Assembly: GCA_035527835.1 (NCBI GenBank)
Contig: DATKZS010000032.1
Location: forward strand, 1 to 20,824
DNA from: DATKZS01 sp035527835 [NCBI: bacterium]
GTDB taxonomy: Bacteria; RBG-13-61-14
Reading direction: 5' to 3'
Length of the DNA: 20,824 nt
Made by a program: the position numbers and the translations under genes. The notes below the pieces were generated by a model, which saw nothing but the letters and a program-made list of their open reading frames with translations, did not search any database and was not told the DNA's origin. How positions within the stretch are numbered: the stretch's first letter is position 1; each line of letters opens with the position of its first letter. Shown here one piece after another: positions 7,951 through 14,527 of the stretch.

Positions 7951-7973
7951 ATCGCCCGGCCGGCCGCTTCACC
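7946..7973. terminator. Imperfect 28-bp palindrome covering both convergent stop codons (possible bidirectional terminator)
   Basis: GGTGAA at 7946 pairs with TTCACC ending at 7973, with a GGCCGGCC core between. The structure includes the TGA of the SGNH gene and the TGA of the chemoreceptor gene. No T-tract follows on either strand, so intrinsic termination is only a possibility. Confidence 0.3.
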
Positions 7974-9789
7974 CGCTCTTCTGGTGGAGGGACCGGGACA
8001 ATGATTCGAGCCCGGCGATGGCTTCCTGGATCTGGCGGGCGCCCTGCTCGACCTTTTGCGCGACCTCCTGGACCTCGAAGATGGAGCGGGCGAGCTGGTC
8101 GCTGGCCGTGGTCTGCTGGCGGGTGGAGAGGGTGATCTCGCGGGTGGCGCCGGCGGTGGACCCGGCGAGCAACGAGATGTTGGCCAGCGCCGCGCCGACC
8201 TGGTCAATGTCAGTTCCACCCTTGCCGACCCTTTCCCGGCTCACGGCGGCGAAGCCGGAGACCTCGAGGGTGGCGTTCTGGATGACCTCGAGCAGGCCCC
8301 GGATTTCGCGCGCGGAGTCGGCGGAGCGCTGGGCCAGGCGGCGGGTGCTCTGGGCCACCACCGAAAAGCGCTTGCCGGCCTCGCCCGCCCCCGCGGCTTC
8401 GAGAGCGGCGTTCAGCGACAAGAGCTCGATCTGCTCGGCGACGTCGTCCATCAGTTCCACGATCTTGTAGGTCTCCTGGAAGCGGTCCTGCAAGTTCTCC
8501 ATCGCGCTCCAGACCCGGTCCACCTGCTCGGTGATCTCGCCGAAGCCTTTCCTGGCCTCGGCCAGTTTCTGGTCGCCCTCGCGGCAGGCGTCGGCGGTGG
8601 AGGCCGCGACCTTGCCCATGACGGCGGCCCGCTCTTCGATCTGCCCGGCGCTGGCCACGATCTGCTGGGCGATGGTGGACGATTCCTGGACGGCGGAGGC
8701 CTGCTCGGTGGCGCCGGCGGCCTGCTCGGAGCTGATGTCGAGGACGGTGCGCGCGGTCTGATCAATGCTGCGGACCCCTCCGCGCAAGGCTTCGACCACG
8801 GCCTCCATCTCGCGCACCTGGCCGATGATGGTGTCGGTCATGCGGTTGATGGCCACGCCGAGCTCGGCGAACTCGTCGTTGCGGACCAGGGCCACGGGCC
8901 GATCGTAGCCGCCTTGGCTGATCCGCGCGGCCTCGTCGCGGACCAGGAGGATGGGGGTGGTGATCTCGCGCGCGGTCAGGTACGCCAGCGCCAGCGATGC
9001 GAGGCAGGTGAGCGCGAACAGGGTAAGGTAAATCCGGGCCTGCACCGCCATGCGGTCGCGGAAAAATTCGAGCAGCGGCTGGTGCTCCGCCTCGGGCCGG
9101 ACCAGCGATCCCGGGGCCCGCGCGCCCTCCCGGTCCTGCGCGAAGTCGTACATCACCCGCGACTGGCTGTAGCCCACCACCATCGGATAACTCGCGATCC
9201 CAACCGCCAGCACGAAGATGGTGGCCACCAGCTTGGTCCGCACCGACAGCCGCATGCCCTCCACCCGGGAAGGCGCGAGCCCGGGAGCATGGCCGCCCGC
9301 CATCCTGATCACCGGCTCGGCCACCCAGCCGTAAGCATAGACGCACAGCGGCGAGGCCAGGAACGCGCTGATCGTGCCGCTCAACAGGCCGTACCAGGCC
9401 ACGCTCTCGGGCCAGCCCAGCCGCGCACCCACCACCCGCACGCCCCAGTACCCGCCCGCCATGTAAAACGGGAACCCGAACACCGCCATGAAATACGGGA
9501 AGTTCAGCCCGCGGTTCTGCACCCGCCGCACGTCCGATTCGGAAACGCCCTCGCCACGGCCGGTCCGGGCCAGGAAATCGGGCAGCGGCTTCACGTAAAA
9601 ATAAGTGATAAGGGTGAACGTGCCGAGCAGGATGGCCACCACGTAGCCCGGAGCGTTCATCATCACCCAGACCTCGTTCCAGTCCGGGTCCATGATGTGA
9701 AAGATCAATATCTCCATCGAGCCGATCTGGAACGCGGCGATGAGAAGGATCATGGCGACAAGCCTCACCATGAATTTGAAACGCGTCAT
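7969..9789 (-). CDS. Methyl-accepting chemotaxis protein with six-helix N-terminal region
   Basis: A 606-residue chemoreceptor-type protein. The N-terminal half has about six hydrophobic helices (near 8-30, 46-66, 98-116, 132-154, 185-206 and 252-272), with a roughly 45-residue loop before the last. A HAMP-like segment (about 273-325) contains ITTPILLVRDEAARISQGGY and NDEFAELGVAINRMT. The rest is a long coiled-coil signalling domain whose hairpin tip is EQIELLSLNAALEAAGAGE (452-470) followed by RFSVVAQSTRRLAQRS. The usual AARAGE reads AAGAGE. The start at 9789 has GGAGGT 9 nt upstream; an in-frame GTG at 9816 lacks a ribosome site. No che genes are in the window, so its partner kinase is elsewhere. 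Confidence 0.9.
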   Translation of the reverse strand: MTRFKFMVRLVAMILLIAAFQIGSMEILIFHIMDPDWNEVWVMMNAPGYVVAILLGTFTLITYFYVKPLPDFLARTGRGEGVSESDVRRVQNRGLNFPYFMAVFGFPFYMAGGYWGVRVVGARLGWPESVAWYGLLSGTISAFLASPLCVYAYGWVAEPVIRMAGGHAPGLAPSRVEGMRLSVRTKLVATIFVLAVGIASYPMVVGYSQSRVMYDFAQDREGARAPGSLVRPEAEHQPLLEFFRDRMAVQARIYLTLFALTCLASLALAYLTAREITTPILLVRDEAARISQGGYDRPVALVRNDEFAELGVAINRMTDTIIGQVREMEAVVEALRGGVRSIDQTARTVLDISSEQAAGATEQASAVQESSTIAQQIVASAGQIEERAAVMGKVAASTADACREGDQKLAEARKGFGEITEQVDRVWSAMENLQDRFQETYKIVELMDDVAEQIELLSLNAALEAAGAGEAGKRFSVVAQSTRRLAQRSADSAREIRGLLEVIQNATLEVSGFAAVSRERVGKGGTDIDQVGAALANISLLAGSTAGATREITLSTRQQTTASDQLARSIFEVQEVAQKVEQGARQIQEAIAGLESLSRSLHQKSG

Positions 9790-9886
9790 CAGCCCTTGAC
9801 CTCCATTCATTCGCACTGCCTCCGATCAGCCTAGTATGAATCCGTCGCCGCCTGCAACCCCGCCGCGCGGCCGGCTTTTAAGCATC

Positions 9887-9895
9887 ATTGAAATA
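9887..9895. repeat. Candidate 9-bp target-site duplication (left)
   Basis: ATTGAAATA directly abuts the left end of the 260-bp element. The same nine bases lie immediately after its right end at 10156-10164. Confidence 0.6.
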
Positions 9896-10155
9896 CACTC
9901 TTGTCCAAAATAGGCCGCAAGAAAACCGCCAAGACGCCAAGAGCGCCAAGGATCGCCAAGTAAATCATGATGTTTCTTTGCGGCCCGGCAAAAAACAGCT
10001 CCGGAGCGTTGGCTACCGGCTTGGCGAACCGGCCGACGGGAGCGCCAAGCAAGAAATATTCGCACCCAAGCCCTCTTAAAATCGTGTTTAAAAATAATCC
10101 TTGGCGCTCTTGGCGTCTTGGCGGTTCTCCGGTCCGTTTATTTTGGACAGCACTG
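9896..10155 (-). mobile_element. MITE-like element, complete 260-bp copy B
   Basis: The element has imperfect terminal inverted repeats of roughly 55 bp: left 9896-9950, right 10099-10155. Both contain TGTCCAAAATA near the tip and AACCGCCAAGACGCCAAGAG further in. It is flanked by the direct repeat ATTGAAATA. Positions 9896-10092 match the reverse complement of 1-197, so the two copies are inverted 9.7 kb apart. It encodes no transposase, so any mobility would depend on an enzyme supplied from elsewhere. It fills most of the 466-bp gap between the chemoreceptor and the SDR gene. The right arm was noticed as a third homologous piece in opposite orientation. Confidence 0.7.
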
Positions 10156-10164
10156 ATTGAAATA
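10156..10164. repeat. Candidate 9-bp target-site duplication (right)
   Basis: ATTGAAATA follows the right end of the 260-bp element and equals 9887-9895. Confidence 0.6.
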
Positions 10165-10255
10165 TCATCGCCAAGACGTCAACTTTTCCGGCCTGTGCTA
10201 AACTATTATATCATGCCCCCGCCGGCCGCGGGAGCATGGCAGCGGTGATGCGACA

Positions 10256-11797
10256 ATGGAACCGGACCTGACATCGGGCCGCCCGGCCCCCGCGGACCAG
10301 CCCTTGCCCTCGGCGGACACTTACACGCTCTTCTGCCACGACCTTCCCAGCACTCCGCGCCCGGAGATGGGCAAGGTGCTGGTCACCGGGGCCTCCGGCT
10401 ACATCGGCGGCCGCCTGGTGCCGGAGCTGCTGGCGCGCGGGTACGAGGTGCGGGTGATGGTGCGGGGCCGGGCGCTGGTTTACGCGGAGCGGTGGCCGGG
10501 GGTCGAGGTGGTGGTGGCCGACGCCCTGGACCGCGAGAGCCTCGACCGGGCGCTCGCCGGCGTGGCCGCGGCCTATTACCTGATCCATTCGCTCCGGCTC
10601 GGGCCGCGCGAGTTCGAGTCGGCGGACATCACGGCCGCGCGCAACTTCCGGGAGGCGGCCCAGGCGCTGGGCGTGGGGCGGATCATCTATCTGGGCGGGC
10701 TCGGAGACTGCCGGCTCAGCCGCTCGCGGCATCTGCAGTGCCGGATGCAGGTGGCCGAGGAGCTTCAGGACGGAGCGGTCCCCGTGACCATCCTGCGTGC
10801 CGCGGTCATCATCGGCTCGGGCAGCGCGTCCTACGAGATCATCCGCGCGCTCGCCTCCCGCGCGCCCGTGCTCCCCATGCCCCACTGGGCCCGGAACCTC
10901 TGCCAGCCCATCGGCGTGCGCGACGTCATCAAGTACCTGGTGGGAGTCCTGGAGACGCCGGAAACCGCGGACGGCTCGTTCGACATCGGCGGGCCCGACG
11001 TGCTCACCTACGAGCGGATGGTCCAGGTGTTCGCCGAGGTGATCAACAAGAAGCTGATCACCGTGGCCTTCCCGTTCTCGTCCATCCGGCTGTATGCCTA
11101 CGCCGCGAGCTTCCTCACCCCGGTGCCCGCGCCGATCATCGCGTGCCTGATGGAGGGGCTCAAGGACGAGGTCGTCTGCGGCGGGGAGGACCTCAAGAAA
11201 TATCTGCCGTTCGCTCCGCTTCCGTACCGCGAGGCCATCGTGCGGGCGCTGACCCGCGAGGAGCAGGACCGGGTGCATACGCGCTGGTCCGACGCCTACC
11301 CCCCGGCCTCCATGCTCGCCATCCGGCTTTCCGAGCTCGCGGGCCGGCCCTTGTACACGGCGTCGTTTTCCCTGCTTTCCGACAAGGCCGCCGCCGACAT
11401 CTTCCGCTCCATCTGCCGGGTCGGCGGCAAGGCCGGATGGTTCGACAATAACTGGATGTGGCGCATGAGGGGAATGCTCGACCGCGCCCTCTCCGGCGTC
11501 GGCACCGCCCGCGGCCGCAAGAGCCAGTCCACCCTTCAGGCCAACGACGTCATTGACTTCTGGAGGGTCGAGGAAATCGAGCGCGACCACCGCCTCCTGC
11601 TCCGCGCCGAAATGAAACTCCCCGGCCGCGCCTGGCTCGAATTCAACCTCGCCCCCGAAAACGGACGCCGGCGCCTCTCCATCACCGCCTTCTTCCAGAC
11701 CAGGACCATATTCGGCCGCGCCTACTGGTACGCCTTCCTCCCCTTCCACCGCTTCATCTTCAAGGACCTGATCGAGGAAATCGAGAGGAGGAGTTGA
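10256..11797 (+). CDS. Atypical SDR (NAD-dependent epimerase-like) fused to a DUF2867 domain
   Basis: A 513-residue protein. The Rossmann dinucleotide motif G-x-x-G-x-x-G is at 45-51 (VTGASGYIGG), followed by the pattern of atypical SDRs such as the YbjT/NmrA-like group: VVADALDRESL, YYLIHSL, RNFREAA and the substrate-side segment ILRAAVIIGSGS. Residues about 330-510 match the DUF2867 domain that commonly follows such SDRs in bacteria, ending in RTIFGRAYWYAFLPFHRFIF. The fused family has no established reaction that I know of. The ATG at 10256 has no clear Shine-Dalgarno; Met38, just before the Rossmann fold, is an alternative. A TATTAT at 10204-10209 could be a -10 box. The 3' end is followed by a 171-bp gap. 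Confidence 0.88.
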   Translation: MEPDLTSGRPAPADQPLPSADTYTLFCHDLPSTPRPEMGKVLVTGASGYIGGRLVPELLARGYEVRVMVRGRALVYAERWPGVEVVVADALDRESLDRALAGVAAAYYLIHSLRLGPREFESADITAARNFREAAQALGVGRIIYLGGLGDCRLSRSRHLQCRMQVAEELQDGAVPVTILRAAVIIGSGSASYEIIRALASRAPVLPMPHWARNLCQPIGVRDVIKYLVGVLETPETADGSFDIGGPDVLTYERMVQVFAEVINKKLITVAFPFSSIRLYAYAASFLTPVPAPIIACLMEGLKDEVVCGGEDLKKYLPFAPLPYREAIVRALTREEQDRVHTRWSDAYPPASMLAIRLSELAGRPLYTASFSLLSDKAAADIFRSICRVGGKAGWFDNNWMWRMRGMLDRALSGVGTARGRKSQSTLQANDVIDFWRVEEIERDHRLLLRAEMKLPGRAWLEFNLAPENGRRRLSITAFFQTRTIFGRAYWYAFLPFHRFIFKDLIEEIERRS

Positions 11798-11815
11798 GCG
11801 GGAAAGCAAAGAATG

Positions 11816-11836
11816 AACGCCAAGACGCCAGCGCCG
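11816..11836 (+). repeat. Short fragment resembling the MITE inverted-repeat core
   Basis: AACGCCAAGACGCCAGCGCC resembles the core of the 260-bp element's terminal repeat (CCGCCAAGACGCCAAGAGCGCC). It may be a decayed remnant, or a chance match in a short stretch. Confidence 0.35.
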
Positions 11837-11891
11837 CTTCGGCCCGCGTGTTCCGTTTCGAACTTATTAGTCGATAGACAGCACCTTGCTC

Positions 11892-11920
11892 TTGACTTTG
11901 CGCCGCTGATTAAATACAAT
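11892..11920 (+). promoter_or_regulatory. Sigma70-type promoter for the DUF4160/DUF2442 pair
   Basis: TTGACT (11892-11897) and TACAAT (11915-11920) lie exactly 17 nt apart and each matches consensus at five of six positions. Transcription would start near 11927, about 40 nt before the first start codon at 11969. The surroundings are AT-rich compared with the window. Confidence 0.65.
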
Positions 11921-11968
11921 CAATAATATCAAAAAGGCCACTAAAAGCGGAGGAGCGGTGTACCTCTA

Positions 11969-12208
11969 ATGAGTCCTACCATATTCCGTGAAAAAGGATA
12001 CCGCTTCTTTTTCTTCTCGCGCGAAGAGACCAGAATTCACGTCCATGTGCACGGCGCCGATGGCGAAGCCAAATATTGGCTGGATCCGGGAATTGAGCTG
12101 GCGCATAATTACGCATTTTCCAGGACCCAGATGAAACAAATCGAGGGAATCATCGAGGAACATTTTCATGAGCTCACGCGCGCGTGGAAAAAACACTTCG
12201 GAAATTGA
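11969..12208 (+). CDS. DUF4160 family protein (putative toxin-antitoxin-like pair, first gene)
   Basis: A 79-residue protein with the family signature: an early RFFFFSREETRIHVHVHGADGE-like core, AKYWLDPGIELAHN, and a C-terminal helix ending in AWKKHFG. DUF4160 genes are very often followed by DUF2442 genes, and the pair has been suspected of being a toxin-antitoxin-type module, though biochemical proof is scarce. Here it overlaps the next gene by 41 bp. A GGAGG lies about 15 nt before the ATG, further than usual. Base composition is clearly lower in GC than in neighbouring genes, which suggests recent acquisition. Confidence 0.85.
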   Translation: MSPTIFREKGYRFFFFSREETRIHVHVHGADGEAKYWLDPGIELAHNYAFSRTQMKQIEGIIEEHFHELTRAWKKHFGN

Positions 12209-12428
12209 AGTGACCCATATCTCGAGCCACGGCATCTGGCTCCTGGCGGGAGACCGGGAGCTGTTCATGCCCTATGACGAGTTCCCCTGGTTCAAGGACG
12301 CGCCCGTCGGGAAAATCCTCAATGTCCAGCTCCCCGCCCCCGGCCATTTCTATTGGCCCGACCTTGACGTGGACCTCGGCATCGAATCAATCGAGCACCC
12401 GGACAAGTTCCCTCTGAAGTCTATATAG
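12168..12428 (+). CDS. DUF2442 family protein (partner of the DUF4160 gene)
   Basis: An 86-residue protein. Motifs typical of DUF2442 are visible: VTHISSHGIWLLAGDRELFMPYD-like opening (about 15-37), EFPWFKDAPVGKILNV (38-53) and the closing WPDLDVDLGIESIEHPDKFP (63-82). It starts inside the upstream DUF4160 gene with GAGGAAC 5 nt before its ATG, so translation is probably coupled. The gene converges on the UxaA-type large subunit with a 105-bp gap in which I see no gene or clear terminator. Confidence 0.85.
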   Translation: MSSRARGKNTSEIEVTHISSHGIWLLAGDRELFMPYDEFPWFKDAPVGKILNVQLPAPGHFYWPDLDVDLGIESIEHPDKFPLKSI

Positions 12429-12533
12429 AAACAGTTCTTAACTACTCACTAACCGCCGATCCTGTCCATCAATCCAATATCTCCTTGCAACAATCTTCTC
12501 TTAAGCTTGGTAATCGGCTTGGAGTGCTTCTCC

Positions 12534-13688
12534 CTAAAACGCCGGTCCCACCGTATGGATGGACAGCACCTCCTGGAGGTTGAGCTCGGCCTTGACGGGG
12601 TCGCCGGAGACGGTGCGGCGGATGAGGGCGATCAACTCGTCGCGCGCCTCTCCCAAGCTCACGCCTTCGAGCAGCGTGCCGGCGTTTTGGTCCATGTCGT
12701 CCCCCATGCTGCGGAAGAGCTCGGAGTTGGACGCGATCTTGATGACGGGCGCGATGGGGAAGCCGGCGGGGGTGCCGCGTCCGGTGGTGAAGATAATGAG
12801 CTGGGCCCCGCCGGCGGCCATGCCGGTGAGCGAAAAAATGTCGGAGCCGGGGGTGTCCATGATGACGAGTCCTTTCTTGACAGGAGCGGCGGCATAGTCG
12901 GCGATCTCGACGATGGGCGTGGTCCCGCCCTTGATCACGCAGCCCAGCGACTTCTCGGTGATGTTGGAAAGCCCGCCCTCGATGTTGCCGGGAGAGATGA
13001 CCATGCCGGCGAGCGGGCCCAGGATCTCCTCGGTCTTCCGGCGCTGCGCCTGGATCAGGGACACGATCTTGTCGGCCAGCTCGGGCGTGGCGGCGCGGCG
13101 GGAGAGGATATGCTCCGTGCCGATCATCTCGGTGATCTCAGCGAGGATCACGGTGGCGCCCTGCCCGACGAGCCAGTCCGCGGCCGTTCCCACGAGCGGG
13201 TTCGCGGTCACGCCGGAGAGCGCGTCGGAGCCGCCGCATTCGAGGCCCACCGTGAGCTTTTCCCATCCGCATTCCTCGCGCTTTTGCGCCGCGGCCTCGG
13301 CAAGGAACTTCTTCACGATCTCGATCCCGGCGGCGGCGGTCTTCCTGGAGCCGCCCGTGTCCTGGATCACCAGCTTCGCCACCGGCTTGCCAATGGCGGC
13401 CGCCGCGTCGGCCACGCTTTGCGCCTTGATGAACTCGCAGCCCAGGCCCACCACCAGGACCGCGGCCACGTTGGGGTTCCGGGCCAGGCCGGCAAGAGTG
13501 CGGCTGGAAATCCGGATGTCCGCGATCCCGCGGCCGCAGCCCTCGGTGTGCGTGATTGCCTTCACCTCCGGGACCGCGCGCGCGACGGCGTTGACCACGC
13601 CGTTGGCGCACGACACCGTGCTCATCACCAGGACGTGGTTGCGCACGCCCGCCGACCCGTCCGGCCTTTTATATCCCATGAAGCCCAT
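12534..13688 (-). CDS. UxaA-family dehydratase/lyase, large (C-terminal-domain) subunit
   Basis: A 384-residue homologue of the C-terminal domain of altronate/galactarate dehydratase (UxaA, GarD). Family motifs: GYKRPDGSAGVRN (5-17), HTEGCGRG (47-54), GLGCE (81-85), GLECGGSDALSGVTANP (148-164) and EMIGTEH (187-193). In UxaA this domain is joined to an N-terminal SAF domain; here the SAF part is a separate gene upstream, as in SuyA/SuyB sulfolactate sulfo-lyase and many split relatives. The likely reaction is beta-elimination from a hydroxy- or sulfo-acid, substrate unknown. The Met at 13688 is preferred: GGGAGGG ends 3 nt upstream, while the in-frame Met at 13721 lies within the intergenic repeat. 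Confidence 0.85.
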   Translation of the reverse strand: MGFMGYKRPDGSAGVRNHVLVMSTVSCANGVVNAVARAVPEVKAITHTEGCGRGIADIRISSRTLAGLARNPNVAAVLVVGLGCEFIKAQSVADAAAAIGKPVAKLVIQDTGGSRKTAAAGIEIVKKFLAEAAAQKREECGWEKLTVGLECGGSDALSGVTANPLVGTAADWLVGQGATVILAEITEMIGTEHILSRRAATPELADKIVSLIQAQRRKTEEILGPLAGMVISPGNIEGGLSNITEKSLGCVIKGGTTPIVEIADYAAAPVKKGLVIMDTPGSDIFSLTGMAAGGAQLIIFTTGRGTPAGFPIAPVIKIASNSELFRSMGDDMDQNAGTLLEGVSLGEARDELIALIRRTVSGDPVKAELNLQEVLSIHTVGPAF

Positions 13689-13709
13689 TGGCCCTCCCGG
13701 AATTTCAAG

Positions 13710-13794
13710 AATAATCAACAAGGATGTCCAGGATGTTCAGGATAAATTCAATTCTTTCTTATCCCGTCAATCCTGAATATCCCTGTTAATTATT
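13710..13794. repeat. Palindromic AGGAT-family repeat, copy 2
   Basis: The left arm (13710-13743, with AACAAGGATGTCCAGGATG) and the right arm (13761-13794, with CAATCCTGAATATCCCTGTT) are imperfect inverted copies, related to the repeat at 622-710. It sits between the two UxaA-type subunit genes and reaches into the small-subunit stop codon (13790-13792). Confidence 0.75.
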
Positions 13795-14056
13795 TGTCCC
13801 CGGCCATTTTCAGATTATGCGTGTGCACCCACTCGCCCGGCGCGATGGCGGCGGAGGCAAGGCCGATGCTCTCGCCGTATTTGATCACGGGCGCGCCGGC
13901 CGGGATCGCTGCGGCCGCGACCTTGTGGTTCCTGGGGATGTCGGTGGCCGCGGACAACGGCGCGTCCAGCCCGATGATCTTCCCGCCCGCCTTGATGCCC
14001 GTTATCGCCACGGCCACGTTGTCGCGCGGGTTTATCAGGATGACGTTGTTTCCCAT
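13790..14056 (-). CDS. UxaA-family dehydratase/lyase, small (SAF-domain) subunit
   Basis: An 88-residue SAF domain protein. Diagnostic motifs are IPRNHKVA (40-47), VIKYGESIG (57-65) and GEWVHTHNLK (74-83), the same order as in the N-terminus of altronate dehydratase and in SuyA. The start at 14056 has AAGGAG 7 nt upstream; the frame remains open to 14128 but without a ribosome site. It is the first gene of a two-gene unit with the large subunit 101 bp downstream, and the spacer is almost entirely a palindromic repeat. It is divergent from yedF. Confidence 0.85.
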   Translation of the reverse strand: MGNNVILINPRDNVAVAITGIKAGGKIIGLDAPLSAATDIPRNHKVAAAAIPAGAPVIKYGESIGLASAAIAPGEWVHTHNLKMAGDK

Positions 14057-14081
14057 GAGCGACTCCTTTCCGAAAAGACAT

Positions 14082-14091
14082 GATACAATGG
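14082..14091. promoter_or_regulatory. Overlapping divergent -10 elements between the UxaA-type small subunit and yedF
   Basis: On the plus strand TGATACAAT (14083-14091) fits an extended -10 for yedF. On the minus strand TATCAT (complement of 14082-14087) could serve the SAF-subunit gene about 19 nt before its start region. No good -35 is seen for either, so confidence is low. Confidence 0.3.
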
Positions 14092-14118
14092 CGGACATGG
14101 AAGGAAAAGCGGTGTCGT

Positions 14119-14142
14119 GCCGGCGCACTCCAGGGCGCCGGC
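14119..14142 (+). promoter_or_regulatory. GC-rich hairpin in the yedF leader
   Basis: GCCGGCGC (14119-14126) pairs perfectly with GCGCCGGC (14135-14142) around an 8-nt loop. It lies 38 nt upstream of the yedF start and downstream of the candidate -10. No T-run follows. A leader regulatory role is possible but unproven. Confidence 0.4.
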
Positions 14143-14179
14143 CGGACCGCGCCGGATCAAGGGAGCAAAGGAGTGGAAC

Positions 14180-14527
14180 ATGGCCGTTGACAAGGACCTG
14201 CTGGTGGTGTTGAAATCCGCGGGGCTCGGGGAGGGCGAGCCGGACCTGGCGGAGAAGCTGATGAAGAGCTTCCTCGCCATGCTGCTGGAGTCCGGCAAAA
14301 TTCCGGCCCGGATGATCTTCATGAACTCGGGCATCTTCCTCACCACCGAGGGATCGGCGGTGATTGACGTCATCAAAAAGTTTGAGGAACAGGGAGCTGA
14401 AATCTTCTCATGCGGCACGTGCCTTGAATATTTTCAGCGCAAGGACAAGCTCATCGCGGGCAAGGCGGGCAACATGCGGGACACGGTGAATGCGATGTTG
14501 AGCTTCGCCAGGGTGCTCTCGCCTTAA
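14180..14527 (+). CDS. yedF: YedF-type selenium-metabolism protein, DsrE domain only
   Basis: A 115-residue DsrE-fold protein closely resembling the C-terminal half of YedF, the sulfurtransferase-like protein found next to selenium-utilisation genes. Matching features are LAEKLMKSFLAMLLESGKIP (24-42), FMNSGIFLTTEGS (47-59), the Cys pair ILSCGTC-like IFSCGTCLEYF (C78, C81) and the close LIAGKAGNMRDTVNAML. Standard YedF has an N-terminal TusA domain with its own Cys; it is absent here and no TusA gene is adjacent. AAAGGAG lies 6 nt before the ATG. The stop codon overlaps that of the convergent sulfatase-like gene, whose upstream partner is selD, supporting a selenium link. Exact reaction is not established for the family. 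Confidence 0.8.
   Translation: MAVDKDLLVVLKSAGLGEGEPDLAEKLMKSFLAMLLESGKIPARMIFMNSGIFLTTEGSAVIDVIKKFEEQGAEIFSCGTCLEYFQRKDKLIAGKAGNMRDTVNAMLSFARVLSP

Noticed and set aside
8056-9834. Long open frame of 592 codons on the plus strand
   Set aside because: It is the antisense shadow of the chemoreceptor gene, rich in Gly, Ala, Asp and His with no domain, while the minus frame shows clear MCP motifs.
10211-11809. Long open frame of 532 codons on the minus strand
   Set aside because: Antisense shadow of the SDR-DUF2867 gene, which has an intact Rossmann motif.
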